Positions 16,841 to 26,700 of a DNA stretch of 52,555 nucleotides are shown piece by piece. The translations under genes were made by a program, and so were the position numbers. The notes below the pieces were generated by a model. The model was given only the letters and a program-made list of their open reading frames with translations, made no database searches and was not told the origin of the DNA. Each line of letters begins with the position of its first letter. Within the stretch, counting starts at the first letter, position 1. The stretch lies in the NCBI GenBank assembly GCA_030429725.1, contig JAUIEX010000006.1, positions 1 to 52,555 of the forward strand, in the 5' to 3' direction. The stretch comes from Alphaproteobacteria bacterium (GTDB lineage: Bacteria > Pseudomonadota > Alphaproteobacteria > Rickettsiales > UBA8987).

Positions 16841-16870
16841 AAAAAAGCCCGGCTTAGTCCGGGCTTTTTT
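16841..16870 (+). terminator. Bidirectional intrinsic terminator
   Basis: A 12-bp perfect stem (AAAAAAGCCCGG with CCGGGCTTTTTT) around the loop CTTAGT. The T-run serves the phasin gene; the A-run gives a T-run on the other strand for the convergent aminotransferase gene. Confidence 0.92.
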
Positions 16871-16898
16871 ATTGGAAGAAGGGGTGGTTTAGGCCGTG

Positions 16899-18302
16899 TT
16901 AATAAAGCAGGGGTGTTTCCGCCGGCGGGCGGTTGGTTTCTGAACCGGACATTGCCTGAAGAATGCGGTGGGTGACGGCGGCAACCTCCTCCGCCGTGCT
17001 GGAGAAGGAAACACGCAGTAAACAATCATTCACATCATAACCAAAGCAAGAGCCTGGAATGAGTGCCACCCCTTGTCTTTCCGGCTGATTCAAGCCAAGT
17101 AACAATGCAAAGGCAATGTCGTAATCATTGGTGATCGGGCTGCCGGCTTCTTTTCCAAGTGCCAGCGCGGCGTTGACCGGCAGCGCCTGACCCTTCAGGG
17201 CGCTGAGATTGAGCATCATATAAAACCCACCTTGCGGAGCCGTGTGATGTGCAGTCAGTCCGGCGGTGCTAAAGGCTTGCCGCATGGCCGTCATCTGCCG
17301 TTCATAATGATCAGAAATGGCGGTTTTTTTAGCATCGGACATGTTACCAAACGCTGCCGCCATGCCCGCCTGTAAGGAAAGTGGCGCATTGCCCACCAGC
17401 CGGCTTTGCAAGGGCAAAAGCTGTTGAATCGTATCCGGCGCGGCAGCCAGCAAGGCCAGCCGCTCCCCTGCCATGCCAAGTGCTTTTGTGCCGGAGCGAA
17501 ACAGAATGCAGCGTGGCCAGAGCTGTGGTGCGTGATGAAGCAGGGAATGGCGGAAGCGCGAAGTTTCATCGGATTGTTCATCATGAAAAATTACTTCCGC
17601 AAAGGCCTCATCCAGCAAAATAGGCAGCGCGGGGTTTGCTTCCAGCACGGGCAGCAATGCATGCCAATCGTCACGCAACATGACATTGCCAAGCGGGTTT
17701 CCCGGGATGCAGAATAAAATACCGGCAATGGTTTTGCCAGCTTCTTTGGCGGATGTGATGGCGGCCATCAGCGCTTCCGCCGTGATGCGAAAGCCATCGG
17801 ATTCATCCAGCATGACCGGCCAGCAGCGCGCATGGTTCCTGGCCTGTGGCAGTAAACCTTGTGCGCCGACCATGTTAAAGAGCTCCGCATGATTGACATA
17901 CCACGGGCACGGTGTGATCAGCACGGAATCGGGCAGGTTCCGTTGAATATGCGCGAAGCTGAGCGCCAGCCCAAATTGCCCGCCGGTGGTGAACATCACC
18001 GAATCTGCCGCAATGGTGAAGCCATATTCGTTGGAAAGCCCTTCTGCGGCTTGCATGCGATAATCATCCTCACCAATGATGGAGGAGCCATAAGGCATGG
18101 TGGCGCTGCCTGATTGGGAGGAAGTGCAGGCGGATAGCACCATTTGCATGGCAGCCACGGCATCTTCATCTGCCGGGAAAGAGGCCTTGCCACGCCCGCC
18201 ATCGGCAATATCCCAGCCTTCCCGTTTCAGGTGATCCACCCATTCGTGAATCAGCTGGGTTTGGGTGAGGCTATCTGCCGGTTGATGATTTGGACGAAAC
18301 AT
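16899..18302 (-). CDS. PLP-dependent aminotransferase, class I/II
   Basis: Fold type I aminotransferase of about 467 residues; the start is ATG 18302 or 18329. Diagnostic positions are the TTGGQFGLALSFAH cofactor-phosphate region, the CIPGNPLGNVM segment corresponding to NPxG, LDEAFAEV with the PLP-binding Asp, and FRSGTKALGMAGERL with the Schiff-base Lys. The substrate is not predictable; the sequence is distant from AspC, AlaC and HisC. It is the last gene of a minus-strand run rhodanese-exoD-aminotransferase with short gaps. A terminator lies at 16841-16870. Confidence 0.85.
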   Translation of the reverse strand: MFRPNHQPADSLTQTQLIHEWVDHLKREGWDIADGGRGKASFPADEDAVAAMQMVLSACTSSQSGSATMPYGSSIIGEDDYRMQAAEGLSNEYGFTIAADSVMFTTGGQFGLALSFAHIQRNLPDSVLITPCPWYVNHAELFNMVGAQGLLPQARNHARCWPVMLDESDGFRITAEALMAAITSAKEAGKTIAGILFCIPGNPLGNVMLRDDWHALLPVLEANPALPILLDEAFAEVIFHDEQSDETSRFRHSLLHHAPQLWPRCILFRSGTKALGMAGERLALLAAAPDTIQQLLPLQSRLVGNAPLSLQAGMAAAFGNMSDAKKTAISDHYERQMTAMRQAFSTAGLTAHHTAPQGGFYMMLNLSALKGQALPVNAALALGKEAGSPITNDYDIAFALLLGLNQPERQGVALIPGSCFGYDVNDCLLRVSFSSTAEEVAAVTHRILQAMSGSETNRPPAETPLLY

Positions 18303-18330
18303 AGAGCATTTAACACTATCACAACGCATC

Positions 18331-18942
18331 TTAGCTCATACCAAACAGGCTCAGGACAAGTTTGGGGCCGATATAAAGCAAGGCCACGGTGAAGGCCACC
18401 CCGCAACTGCCAAGCAAAATGCCGAAGCCAATCACAATGCCGTCCTTCGCCAGCGCCATGAGCAGAACCCCCCAGGCCGGCGGCACGTTGGTCATGGGTA
18501 ACGGCACGGCGATGGAGAGAGAGAAAAGAAAGGTAAAAAAGCCGATGATTTTTTCCCCGGCCGTGGTGGCGGCAAAGGCATAGCGGTTGCGCAGCAGGCG
18601 CTCCACCCGGCGCAGGGCAGGCGTGGCTTTTTCCACCAGCGCCGCAACTTTGGTTCGTGGGATATTCTTGCGTGCCAGCCATTTGGGAATCCAGGGGCTT
18701 GGGCGGCCGGCTATCAGCTGAATGGAAAGCAGAAAAAGCGGGATGGAAAACAAGGTGGTGTAACCCGGTGGCGCGGGGATGGGGATGCAAAGCGGCAAAG
18801 CGGCAATGGCCAGCAGGATGCCATAGCCACGCTCATGCATGGCTTCGTTTAACGCACCCACATTGATGGTATCCTGCGTGTGGCTATCCACCACATCCTG
18901 AAGGAATTCTGAAGTTTTGCGATTGCGACGTTTACGATCCAC
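18331..18942 (-). CDS. exoD: ExoD family membrane protein
   Basis: A 203-residue membrane protein matching the ExoD family (exopolysaccharide synthesis, first described in Sinorhizobium). Features are the N-terminal soluble helix, the ERGYGILLAIAALPLCIPIPAPPGYTT block with the prolines typical of ExoD, and hydrophobic segments near residues 45-80, 125-150 and 155-200. Its biochemical role is unknown even in characterised bacteria. It lies 18 bases after the rhodanese gene and just before the aminotransferase gene on the same strand. Confidence 0.85.
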   Translation of the reverse strand: MDRKRRNRKTSEFLQDVVDSHTQDTINVGALNEAMHERGYGILLAIAALPLCIPIPAPPGYTTLFSIPLFLLSIQLIAGRPSPWIPKWLARKNIPRTKVAALVEKATPALRRVERLLRNRYAFAATTAGEKIIGFFTFLFSLSIAVPLPMTNVPPAWGVLLMALAKDGIVIGFGILLGSCGVAFTVALLYIGPKLVLSLFGMS

Positions 18943-18960
18943 GGCCTGATACGGGGGAAA

Positions 18961-19416
18961 CTATTCAGCGTTTACGTGGGTGACCGGCAGATTCAGAGAC
19001 TGCCATTCCTCGATGCCACCCGGATATTTATAAAGGGAAGTATAGCCGGCCTTTTCAGCCTTATAAGCAGCGATCTTACTGGCGGGGCAATTGACATTGG
19101 TGCAATAAAACACGATGGGTGTGGCTTTGTTTGGCACGAGAGCGGCCAGCGTTTCCTCATTGGTTTCCTTGGCGGAAAGGGCTTTTGCGCCTTTGATGAG
19201 CGTGCCGTCAAAATAATTTTCCCCGCGGGAATCAATAATGATCAGCTCCGGCTTTTCCTCGATCATGGCTTGCAGATCCTGCGCGGTGATGCTGCTATAG
19301 GGTGCGGATTTTGTGATTGCCGGGTGATCTTCATGCGCCCGCGCCGGGGACAGCAGACAAAGAGTGCCGGCAAGAAGCAGGGTGAAGGATGATACAAGAA
19401 CAGGGATTTTGAACAT
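18961..19416 (-). CDS. Periplasmic rhodanese-like protein
   Basis: A 151-residue protein with a cleavable signal peptide (core VSSFTLLLAGTLCLLS, cut after ARA) and one rhodanese domain. The start of the domain (ELIIIDSRGENYFDGTLIKGA) and the active-site loop with Cys105 in FYCTNVNCPAS are clear; the loop holds a second Cys110. Rhodaneses transfer sulfane sulfur; single-domain periplasmic forms have diverse, often unknown roles. The end KYPGGIEEWQSLNLPV is standard. It is the first gene of a three-gene minus-strand run with exoD and an aminotransferase. Confidence 0.88.
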   Translation of the reverse strand: MFKIPVLVSSFTLLLAGTLCLLSPARAHEDHPAITKSAPYSSITAQDLQAMIEEKPELIIIDSRGENYFDGTLIKGAKALSAKETNEETLAALVPNKATPIVFYCTNVNCPASKIAAYKAEKAGYTSLYKYPGGIEEWQSLNLPVTHVNAE

Positions 19417-19590
19417 GAGGATTGCCTTTGTCTGATATTTCAGATTAGCTATACCAGTCCATTAAAAACTCGGCCAGTGTTTAGATTAGAGTAATTCTAT
19501 ATTATTCGGTTGCCATCCGGCGGGCAGAGCATTTTTTCCGCTGCCATGCGTGCAATAATCTGCCGGCGCAGACTTGTTTTTCGGAAGACC

Positions 19591-19851
19591 ATCCCGATGC
19601 TGGCGGATGTGAAGCGGGAGCTGACCACGGCGCTGGGTATTCTGGATAAGCAGGAAGGGGTGGCGCAACGCGCGGTGTTTATTGTGGACCCGGACGGTAT
19701 CGTGCGCTTTTCGATGGTGACGGATCTGAGCGTGGGGCGGAACCCGAAAGAGGTGCTGCGCGTGCTGGATGCATTGCAGACCGATGAGTTGTGCCCGTGC
19801 AACTGGAGCAAGGGAGATGAGACGATCGACCTGCATGAGGCGACGAGATAA
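19591..19851 (+). pseudogene. ahpC: ahpC remnant, C-terminal third only
   Basis: Strong similarity to the end of AhpC peroxiredoxin begins near 19591 (PMLADVKRELTTALGILDK) and runs to the stop at 19849-19851, including GVAQRAVFIVDPDGIVRF, VGRNPKEVLRVLDALQ and the resolving-cysteine segment DELCPCNW. The whole N-terminal part with the peroxidatic cysteine is missing; bases 19417-19590 hold no matching sequence. An open frame continues upstream to ATG 19510, but those residues are unrelated. It cannot be an active peroxidase by itself. It lies directly before intact ahpD, so a deletion probably removed the 5' part of an ahpC-ahpD operon. Confidence 0.85.
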
Positions 19852-19853
19852 GA

Positions 19854-19876
19854 AACTCCCCCGTGAAGGGGGAGTT
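19854..19876 (+). repeat. Family A palindrome between the ahpC remnant and ahpD
   Basis: AACTCCCCC and GGGGGAGTT form a perfect 9-bp stem around GTGAA. It is identical to the outer hairpin of the elements inside dnaE. It starts 3 bases after the ahpC stop and 26 bases before ahpD. Confidence 0.85.
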
Positions 19877-19901
19877 ACTAAAACGACAAAAGGAGAAACA
19901 A

Positions 19902-20429
19902 ATGACAAATATACAGGATTTACGAAACGGCCTTCCGGACTATGCGAAGGATATCAAGCTGAACCTTGGCAATGTGCTGAGCGAAGAGGGCGCGGAAGGC
20001 TTAAGCCAGGAGCAGATCCACGGCATTGCGCTGGCTTCGGCCTATGCCACGAAGCAGCCGGAAGTGATGGCAGCGGTGGCGGGTGAAGCGGAGGAACTTT
20101 CGGAGGCAACGGTGAATGCCGCCAAAGCGGCGGCCACCATTATGGGTATGAATAATGTTTATTACCGCTTTGTGCATCTGGTGAGTGATAAGGATTATGG
20201 CAGTATGCGTGCGAATCTGCGGATGAATGTGATCGGCAATCCCGGCATTGCGAAAGTGGATTTTGAGCTGATGAGCCTGGCCGTTTCCGCCATTAATGGC
20301 TGCGGCATGTGCATGGACGCGCATGTGCATGAGGTGGTCAAGGCAGGTGTGAGCAAGCAGGGCGTGCAATCCACCATCCGCATTGCTTCGGTGATGAATG
20401 CCGCTGCGCAGGCGCTGGTGATTGGCTAG
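19902..20429 (+). CDS. ahpD: Alkylhydroperoxidase AhpD
   Basis: A 175-residue carboxymuconolactone-decarboxylase-fold protein. In mycobacteria AhpD reduces AhpC using lipoylated E2 as electron source and has weak peroxidase activity itself. Start ATG 19902 with AAAGGAG just upstream. The catalytic site is intact: Cys134, Cys137 and His141 in NGCGMCMDAHVHE, the usual CxxCxxxH spacing. Its normal partner AhpC is only a remnant here, so AhpD may act alone or with a peroxiredoxin coded elsewhere. It ends at a shared terminator. Confidence 0.93.
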   Translation: MTNIQDLRNGLPDYAKDIKLNLGNVLSEEGAEGLSQEQIHGIALASAYATKQPEVMAAVAGEAEELSEATVNAAKAAATIMGMNNVYYRFVHLVSDKDYGSMRANLRMNVIGNPGIAKVDFELMSLAVSAINGCGMCMDAHVHEVVKAGVSKQGVQSTIRIASVMNAAAQALVIG

Positions 20430-20442
20430 TGATGCCGGACAC

Positions 20443-20470
20443 AAAAAAGGGGCTGAAAAGCCCCTTTTTT
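20443..20470 (+). terminator. Bidirectional intrinsic terminator, ahpD/rpsO
   Basis: AAAAAAGGGGCT and AGCCCCTTTTTT form a 12-bp perfect stem with the tetraloop GAAA. It serves convergent ahpD and rpsO. Confidence 0.93.
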
Positions 20471-20486
20471 CCGGTTGCAACGCAAA

Positions 20487-20756
20487 TTAGCGACGCAGGC
20501 CGAGTTTCTTGATCACTTCCTGATAGCGATTGAAATCTTTATTTTTCAAATAATCCAACAGACGACGACGACGACCGACCAGTTTCAGCAGGCCGCGACG
20601 TGAGTGGTGATCTTTCTTATTGGTTTGGAAATGCTCCGTTAAGTTGGTGATGCGCTCCGTCAGCAGTGCCACCTGAACTTCCGGGGATCCGGTATCTTGT
20701 TCCTTCTGGCCAAATTCTTTCACCAGTGCTGTTTTCTTCTCTGCAGTAATCGACAT
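20487..20756 (-). CDS. rpsO: 30S ribosomal protein S15
   Basis: Primary 16S rRNA-binding protein of the platform, 89 residues, the universal length. Start ATG 20756 behind AAGGAGAG. Conserved segments are [41 protein letters not shown] and RRRRLLDYL. It follows truB after 10 bases, the widespread truB-rpsO arrangement, and ends at the terminator at 20443-20470. Confidence 0.98.
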   Translation of the reverse strand: MSITAEKKTALVKEFGQKEQDTGSPEVQVALLTERITNLTEHFQTNKKDHHSRRGLLKLVGRRRRLLDYLKNKDFNRYQEVIKKLGLRR

Positions 20757-20766
20757 CGTTCTCTCC

Positions 20767-21699
20767 TTATCTTTCGAGGTTAAATCCACGTTTCGGCTGA
20801 AGCATTGCACCTGTTACCTTCGCCAGCGCCAGCAAAATGCCGGCATGGTGCAGCTGAAAAAGGGCGCCATCAATGGCGTTTTCCTGCTGCGGGGCGGGGA
20901 TCATTTTCCCCTGACGAATGGCAACGGCGGACGCTGCTTCTAACACCAGAACCGGGATGTCGGCTAGCCCTGATGTTACCTCACGCACCGCTTTTTGCAG
21001 GGTTGCTGCATCAAGCGGACGCTGCTTATGGATGATTTCTTGCAAAAAATCCAGTGAAATCGCATCTTTTTCGTGAAAAACCCCGGAAGCGATGCGGTGA
21101 ATCATGCCGGCATGGCCTTGGCTGCCCAGCATCCGGGCGATATCCCGCGCCAGGCTGCGCATATAGGTGCCTTTATTGCAGACGCAATAAAGCGTGGCAC
21201 TTTGCAAGGCATTTTCTTCGCCTTGGGTGGTTTCAACGGTCAACTCAGATACATGCTGTGGGCGGGGTTTAAGCGGCACATGCTGCCCTTCCCGCGCCAG
21301 ATCATAGGCACGTTTGCCATCAATTTTCAGCGCGGAAACCTGCGGCGGCATCTGCATGATTCGCCCGGTGAAATGCGGCAGAATGGCCTGTAATTCAGCC
21401 AGTGACGGGCGCTTCCGGCTGGTTTCCAGCGCCTCTCCTTCCGCGTCGTCGGTGGTGGTGCTGTGGCCAAAGCGGATGGTGAAGCGGTAGATTTTGCGGT
21501 CATCGGTCAAATAGGGGATGGTTTTGGTGGCTTCGCCCAGCGCAATGGGCAACACGCCGCTGGCGGCTGGGTCTAATGTGCCGGCATGGCCTGCTTTTTT
21601 TTGGCCAAAGGCGCGCTTACACATGCCCACAATCCTGGTGGAGCCGATACCGATCGGCTTATTGACAATGACCCAGCCAGATATGTTTGAAGATGTCAC
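20767..21699 (-). CDS. truB: tRNA pseudouridine-55 synthase
   Basis: Makes pseudouridine 55 in the T-loop of tRNAs. 310 residues. Motifs are the N-terminal [34 protein letters not shown] with the catalytic Asp, the [20 protein letters not shown] block and [21 protein letters not shown]-terminal extension covers the PUA-like part. It lies upstream of rpsO with a 10-base gap. Confidence 0.97.
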   Translation of the reverse strand: MTSSNISGWVIVNKPIGIGSTRIVGMCKRAFGQKKAGHAGTLDPAASGVLPIALGEATKTIPYLTDDRKIYRFTIRFGHSTTTDDAEGEALETSRKRPSLAELQAILPHFTGRIMQMPPQVSALKIDGKRAYDLAREGQHVPLKPRPQHVSELTVETTQGEENALQSATLYCVCNKGTYMRSLARDIARMLGSQGHAGMIHRIASGVFHEKDAISLDFLQEIIHKQRPLDAATLQKAVREVTSGLADIPVLVLEAASAVAIRQGKMIPAPQQENAIDGALFQLHHAGILLALAKVTGAMLQPKRGFNLER

Positions 21700-21742
21700 G
21701 GAGCGGCAAATTATTTTCTACTTCAGCAACAACAGCTAGAGC

Positions 21743-23518
21743 CTATATATCCGCGTAGTTTTTGACTTCTTTGGCGGCACCCGGATGGGTGGTGGCGCCC
21801 TTTTCGGCGGAGGCAACGGTTTGCGCATATTTCCACAGCGCGCCGGATTGATGATCATGCGCTCTGGGCTTCCATTCCTTGCGGCGTGCTTCCAGCTCAT
21901 CTGCGGTCAGTTCCACGGAAATTTCACCCTTTGCAGCGTCCAGCGTGATGGTGTCACCATCTTTTAACAGGCCGATTGGCCCACCCACGGCGGCTTCCGG
22001 CCCGATATGGCCAATGCAGAAGCCGCGCGTGCCGCCGGAAAAGCGACCATCCGTAATCAGCGCGACATTTTCCATGCCCTGTCCGGCCAAAGCGGCCGTG
22101 GTGGAGAGCATTTCCCGCATGCCGGGGCCGCCTTTTGGCCCTTCATAGCGGATGACAATCACATCGCCCTCTTTGTAATCGCGCCTGGAGACAGCCTCAA
22201 ACGCATCTTCTTCGCAATCAAACACGCGGGCTGGCCCCACATGGCGCAGGCGCTTCATGCCGGCAATCTTCACGATGCAGCCCTCCGGCGCCAGATTGCC
22301 CTTCAGCGCCACCACGCCACCTGTTTGAGAGAGCGGGGCATCCATGGGTGCCACCACATGCTGCGTGACCCTGCCATCATCGCTGTAAGACAAAGCGGGC
22401 TGGCCATCCTTTTCCGGTGCGGCGTAGGGCAGGATTTTGATGTCGGCCAGATTTTCGGCCAGCGTTTTGCCGGTGACCGTCAGGCAATCACCATGCAGAT
22501 AGCCGGCATCCAGCAGCTGCTTCAGCACCACGGAAACCCCGCCAATATCATGCATATCTTTGGCCACATAGCGCCCGCCGGGTTTCAGATCGGCAATGTA
22601 AGGCGTGCTGCGGAAAATTTCACCCACATCATGCAGGTCAAATTTTATGCCGGCCTCATGCGCTAATGCCGGAAGATGCAATGCCGCGTTGGTGGAGCCG
22701 CCGGTGGCTGCCACCACGCGGGCGGCATTCTCCAGACTTTTGCGGGTGACGATATCGCGCGGGCGTGGCCCACCTTTTTTCAGCAATTCCATGATCGCGC
22801 GGCCGGATTGGAACGCATATTGATCGCGCGTTTCATAGGGCGCAGGTGCCCCGGCGGAACCGGGCAGCGCCAGACCGATGGCTTCACTGACGCAGGCCAT
22901 GGTGTTGGCGGTAAACTGCCCGCCGCATGACCCACCGGAAGGACAGGCCACCTGCTCTAAATCTTTTAATTCATCGTCATCCATGGTGCCGGCAGCGTGC
23001 TTGCCCACGCCCTCAAACACATCCACCACGGTGACATCCTTGCCCTTATGCTGGCCGGGCATGATGGAACCACCATACATGAAAATACTCGGCACATTCA
23101 GGCGCACCATCACCATCATCAGCCCGGGCAGGGATTTATCGCAGCCGGCAAACCCCACCAACGCGTCATAGCAATGGCCGCGCATGGTCAGCTCAACGGA
23201 ATCGGCAATCACCTCGCGGGAGATCAACGAGGATTTCATGCCTTCATGCCCCATGGCAATGCCGTCCGTAACGGTGATGGTGGTGAATTCACGCGGGGTG
23301 CCGCCATTGCTGGCCACGCCTTTTTTGGCAATTTGCGCCTGCCGTGCCAGGGTGATGTTGCAGGGTGCGGCTTCGTTCCATGTGGTTACAACGCCCACCA
23401 GCGGCTGCTGAATCTGCTGTTCGGTCAGCCCCATCGCGTAAAGATAGGAGCGGTGCGGCGCGCGCTCCGGCCCCATGGTGGTGTGGCGGGATGGAAGTTT
23501 TTTCTTATCAATCGTCAT
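21743..23518 (-). CDS. ilvD: Dihydroxy-acid dehydratase
   Basis: Fe-S dehydratase of branched-chain amino-acid and pantothenate synthesis, converting dihydroxyisovalerate or dihydroxymethylvalerate to the keto acid. 591 residues, typical for the ~570-615 range. The cluster-binding cysteines are recognisable in [10 protein letters not shown] and [17 protein letters not shown]; a further early Cys is in EAAPCNI. C-terminal signatures include [23 protein letters not shown]. The 195 bases upstream contain no gene that I can support; any leader-peptide control is not evident. Confidence 0.97.
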   Translation of the reverse strand: MTIDKKKLPSRHTTMGPERAPHRSYLYAMGLTEQQIQQPLVGVVTTWNEAAPCNITLARQAQIAKKGVASNGGTPREFTTITVTDGIAMGHEGMKSSLISREVIADSVELTMRGHCYDALVGFAGCDKSLPGLMMVMVRLNVPSIFMYGGSIMPGQHKGKDVTVVDVFEGVGKHAAGTMDDDELKDLEQVACPSGGSCGGQFTANTMACVSEAIGLALPGSAGAPAPYETRDQYAFQSGRAIMELLKKGGPRPRDIVTRKSLENAARVVAATGGSTNAALHLPALAHEAGIKFDLHDVGEIFRSTPYIADLKPGGRYVAKDMHDIGGVSVVLKQLLDAGYLHGDCLTVTGKTLAENLADIKILPYAAPEKDGQPALSYSDDGRVTQHVVAPMDAPLSQTGGVVALKGNLAPEGCIVKIAGMKRLRHVGPARVFDCEEDAFEAVSRRDYKEGDVIVIRYEGPKGGPGMREMLSTTAALAGQGMENVALITDGRFSGGTRGFCIGHIGPEAAVGGPIGLLKDGDTITLDAAKGEISVELTADELEARRKEWKPRAHDHQSGALWKYAQTVASAEKGATTHPGAAKEVKNYADI

Positions 23519-23713
23519 AGTTCGTGTTTCCCATTTTCATTGACACGTCGTTATCCTTCAGTCTCACAAAATTCATGTAGTTCACCCTACACTAGAATTT
23601 TATTCGCCTCGGCTGCCTAGTGTCACTAAAAAGCGAAAACACTAAGCCGTGTTTATCTGGTTCTGTTTACCAGCCAACAGGCTGAATGCCAAGTGACTTG
23701 CCGCAAGGACTCC

Positions 23714-26700
23714 CTATGGCAGCGGCAATGGTGGCGGGCTGAGTGGTGATGCGCCGCGTGAGCCATCCTCATTTAATGTGGGAAGTGGCAGCGGTGCTGC
23801 TTCCGGCTCGCTAGGCAGGCTGGGCAGCGCCATTGGTGGTGGCGGGGCGTTCTTTGGCGGTGCAAGAAGCCCGGCAGGTGGCGGCGCGATACCCGGCGCG
23901 GATGGTGTATTCAGCGGCGCATTGAGCGGGACGGCAACGGGCGCAGCGGCGGAGGCCGGCGGCAATGTTGCCGGGGGGGATGTTTCCACCTTGTCCGTTG
24001 CGAAGACCTCACCCAGTTCTGCTTCTAACGCGCCTGTGGCGGAAGCCGGCGGCGTGGCAGGCATTTCCAGTGGCACCGGCGGCGGTGCCGGTGGAGTTTG
24101 CTGTAATGGGATGACGGGCGGTTCCGGTAACGCGGGAAGGGCTGGTGCGGATGTTTTGTTGTCTATGTCGTTGGCGGGTTCTGGTGCTTGCTCCATGCCG
24201 CTTGCACCCTCTTCCGCCGGTGTGGCGGGGAAGTTTGATAAGGGAATGGAAAGCGGCACTTTTTGCGCCGGGGCAATTTGCAGCTCCGTTTGCGGCGTCT
24301 CTTCAATATCGGGCAGCGCCAGTGCTTCCGCCGGGCGGCTGGAAGTGTCATTTTGCGATGATGGCGGCGGCGCGGGCGTCACCGGCGGGGCGGCAATTGG
24401 TGCCGTTTCGATGTTTGGTTCCACCGGGGCGGGCTTGTTAGCCGGGGCTTTTTCCACTGCCGGCTGTGGCGGAGCGGTGGCTTTGATTTCATCTTCCAGT
24501 GAAGAGAGTGGCGCGCGCATGGGCGGCGGCGGCGTTATGGCCGGCCGGCGTGAGATATCCTCCGGTGCGATGAGTGCCGGCTTGGAGATAGGCACGGCCG
24601 GCGCGGTGGGGCGGGTGACCCGTGGCTTAGGGTTGGAGTTTTTAGCTGGCTTGGTCAGGCCATGCATTTGTTCGAATGATTCCCATTTACGCATACTGCC
24701 CAAAATTCCGGAGATGGTTTGCGGTGGCAACTGATTGATTTCATGGTAATATTCTGCGCGAGGATCCAGTGGGTTGATCTTGCTGACCAGATCACGGCGC
24801 AGCAGATTGACCTGCATTTTTTCTTCCACCGAAAGCTGGCTGAACTGCGCATCCACTGCCTGCCAGCGTTTGAGCAGCTCGCTTAATTCCTGCGCTTTCC
24901 GACCATCATCCGCCATGGCCGCCGGTGGCGCGGCGGGTGGAATGATGCGGCGTGGTGCCGGGGTGGCCTGTTGCCATGGCAGAGGAGCATCCGGTGCGGG
25001 GAGCATTGCCGGTGGCATGGAGGCGTTTGGCAGCGGTGTTTCCTGCGGGGCGAATTTCAGTACCGGCGGCGGGCTGACGGCCATTGTCCGGGGCGGTTGC
25101 GCATCCGGCAGCGGGGAGATTGGTGGAATGTCCTTACGAATCACGGAAGGAGCATCACCGCGCTTAACCGCTTCGGCCTGTTTGAGGATTTCTTCCCGCG
25201 TGAGGCCGGCGGATGGCGGTGTTTCCGGGCTTGGGCGAAGGTAAGGCGGCATGGCGGGCGGTGGCGGTGCGGGCGGGATAAAAGCCGGCGGCTTCTGGCT
25301 GCGCTGTGGGGTAACGATAGGCTCCGGCATGCCGGGCTGCATGGAAAGCGGCAGGTTGGGCCGCTGCCGGCTTGCGATGTTTTGCGTCTGCAAATCCGGC
25401 GGCGGTGGGGTTGCGCTGCCGGGTTGAGGTGCCATCATGGGGATGGGTGGCGGCGCCATGGTTGCAGGCGGCATTGGGCGTGGCGGCGGCGGGGTGATGG
25501 CAGGCATTGCCGGCGGGGTTTGCGGAAGTGGCGGCTGCGGACGTGTGGTTTCCCGTGCTTTCTGCAAAGCTAGCTCTGCCAGATCCTGCCGCTGTTCGGA
25601 GAGGGTCTGATTGCCCAGATTGGGGTTGGAGTTGTTTGCGGTTGGCACGCGGGGAAAATCGCCCGGCAGTGCCGGCGGCATGGGCGTGGATATTGCCGGT
25701 GGGAAGGGCGTGGCATTTTGTGGTGCGCCGCTTTGGGCATAAGGGTATGGGCTTGCAGGCGTGGCTTGCAGGGTAGGATCAAGCTGCTGTGCCAGTTGGG
25801 TGAAGCCGCGATTCATTGCCAGCTGTGCCGGCGTTTGGCCGCGCTGATCCGGCAGGGAAGATGCGCCTTCTTCCATCAATTTGGCGATGGCGTTGGCTTT
25901 GCCTTCAAAGGCGGCAACATGCAGTGCGGTGTGGCCGGAATTATTCTGGCGGTTCACATCCGCCCCGGCTTCAATGAGAAGATCCATAATGTCGATATTT
26001 TCGGAAGCGCTGGCCGCCATCAGGGAAGTGTCGCCATAAATGTTGGTGGCATCCACTTCCGCATTGGCCTGAATCAGGCTTGGCACAAGCTGCGCACGCC
26101 CGGTGTGGGAGGCAATATGCAATGCGGTGTTGCCGTTTTTATTTTCCATGGTGACATCCGCCCCGCGCAGAATGAGCAGCTCCGCCACCTCATTATTGCC
26201 GGCGGAAAGGGCGGCCATGAGGGGCGTATCACCGTTTTTGGTCATGATATTGGGGTTTTTGCCGGCATCCAGCATAGCACGCACACCATCAAGATTATTG
26301 CGCGCGGCCGCAAGGAAAAGATAGTAATCCAGATCGGCTTCGGTGACCAGTTTCGGCAGATGACGATTCTGCTTATCATATTCTTTTTTAGTTATTTTCC
26401 GGGAAGGAATCTGCGTTTTATAATTGTGCTTCGCGCGTTGATCCTTCAGCGTTTTTTCCCGCGCGCGGAGAAGTTTATTCCGGGCTTCCGGGCTTTGAGC
26501 GCTGCTATCATTCTTGCGTTTGGACAGGAGGCGGTCGCGCTGGGAGCCGGTACTGCCGGCGGTATTTTTCTTCTTTGCCTCTTTGGCGTTTTCCGCTGCC
26601 ACCGCTTTGCCCACTTCATCTTCCACGGCGTTGACGGCATCTTCCGGAACATCCTGAAACTCAATCTGGCCGGAGAAACGCTCTGAAATCTCAGGTTTTT

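Noticed and set aside
19510-19851. Complete small peroxiredoxin gene
   Set aside because: Only the C-terminal AhpC part is present; the peroxidatic cysteine region is absent.
23519-23713. Leader-peptide attenuator upstream of ilvD
   Set aside because: A 22-codon frame overlapping the start exists, but it lacks the branched-chain amino-acid run and a terminator-like structure.
23778-24734. Long glycine/alanine-rich open frame opposite the ankyrin/proline-rich gene
   Set aside because: It mirrors the proline-rich codons (CCN/GGN) of the real gene on the other strand and has no ribosome site or domain.
25718-26686. 322-codon forward frame opposite the ankyrin repeats
   Set aside because: Shadow frame; the opposite strand shows clear ankyrin repeats.
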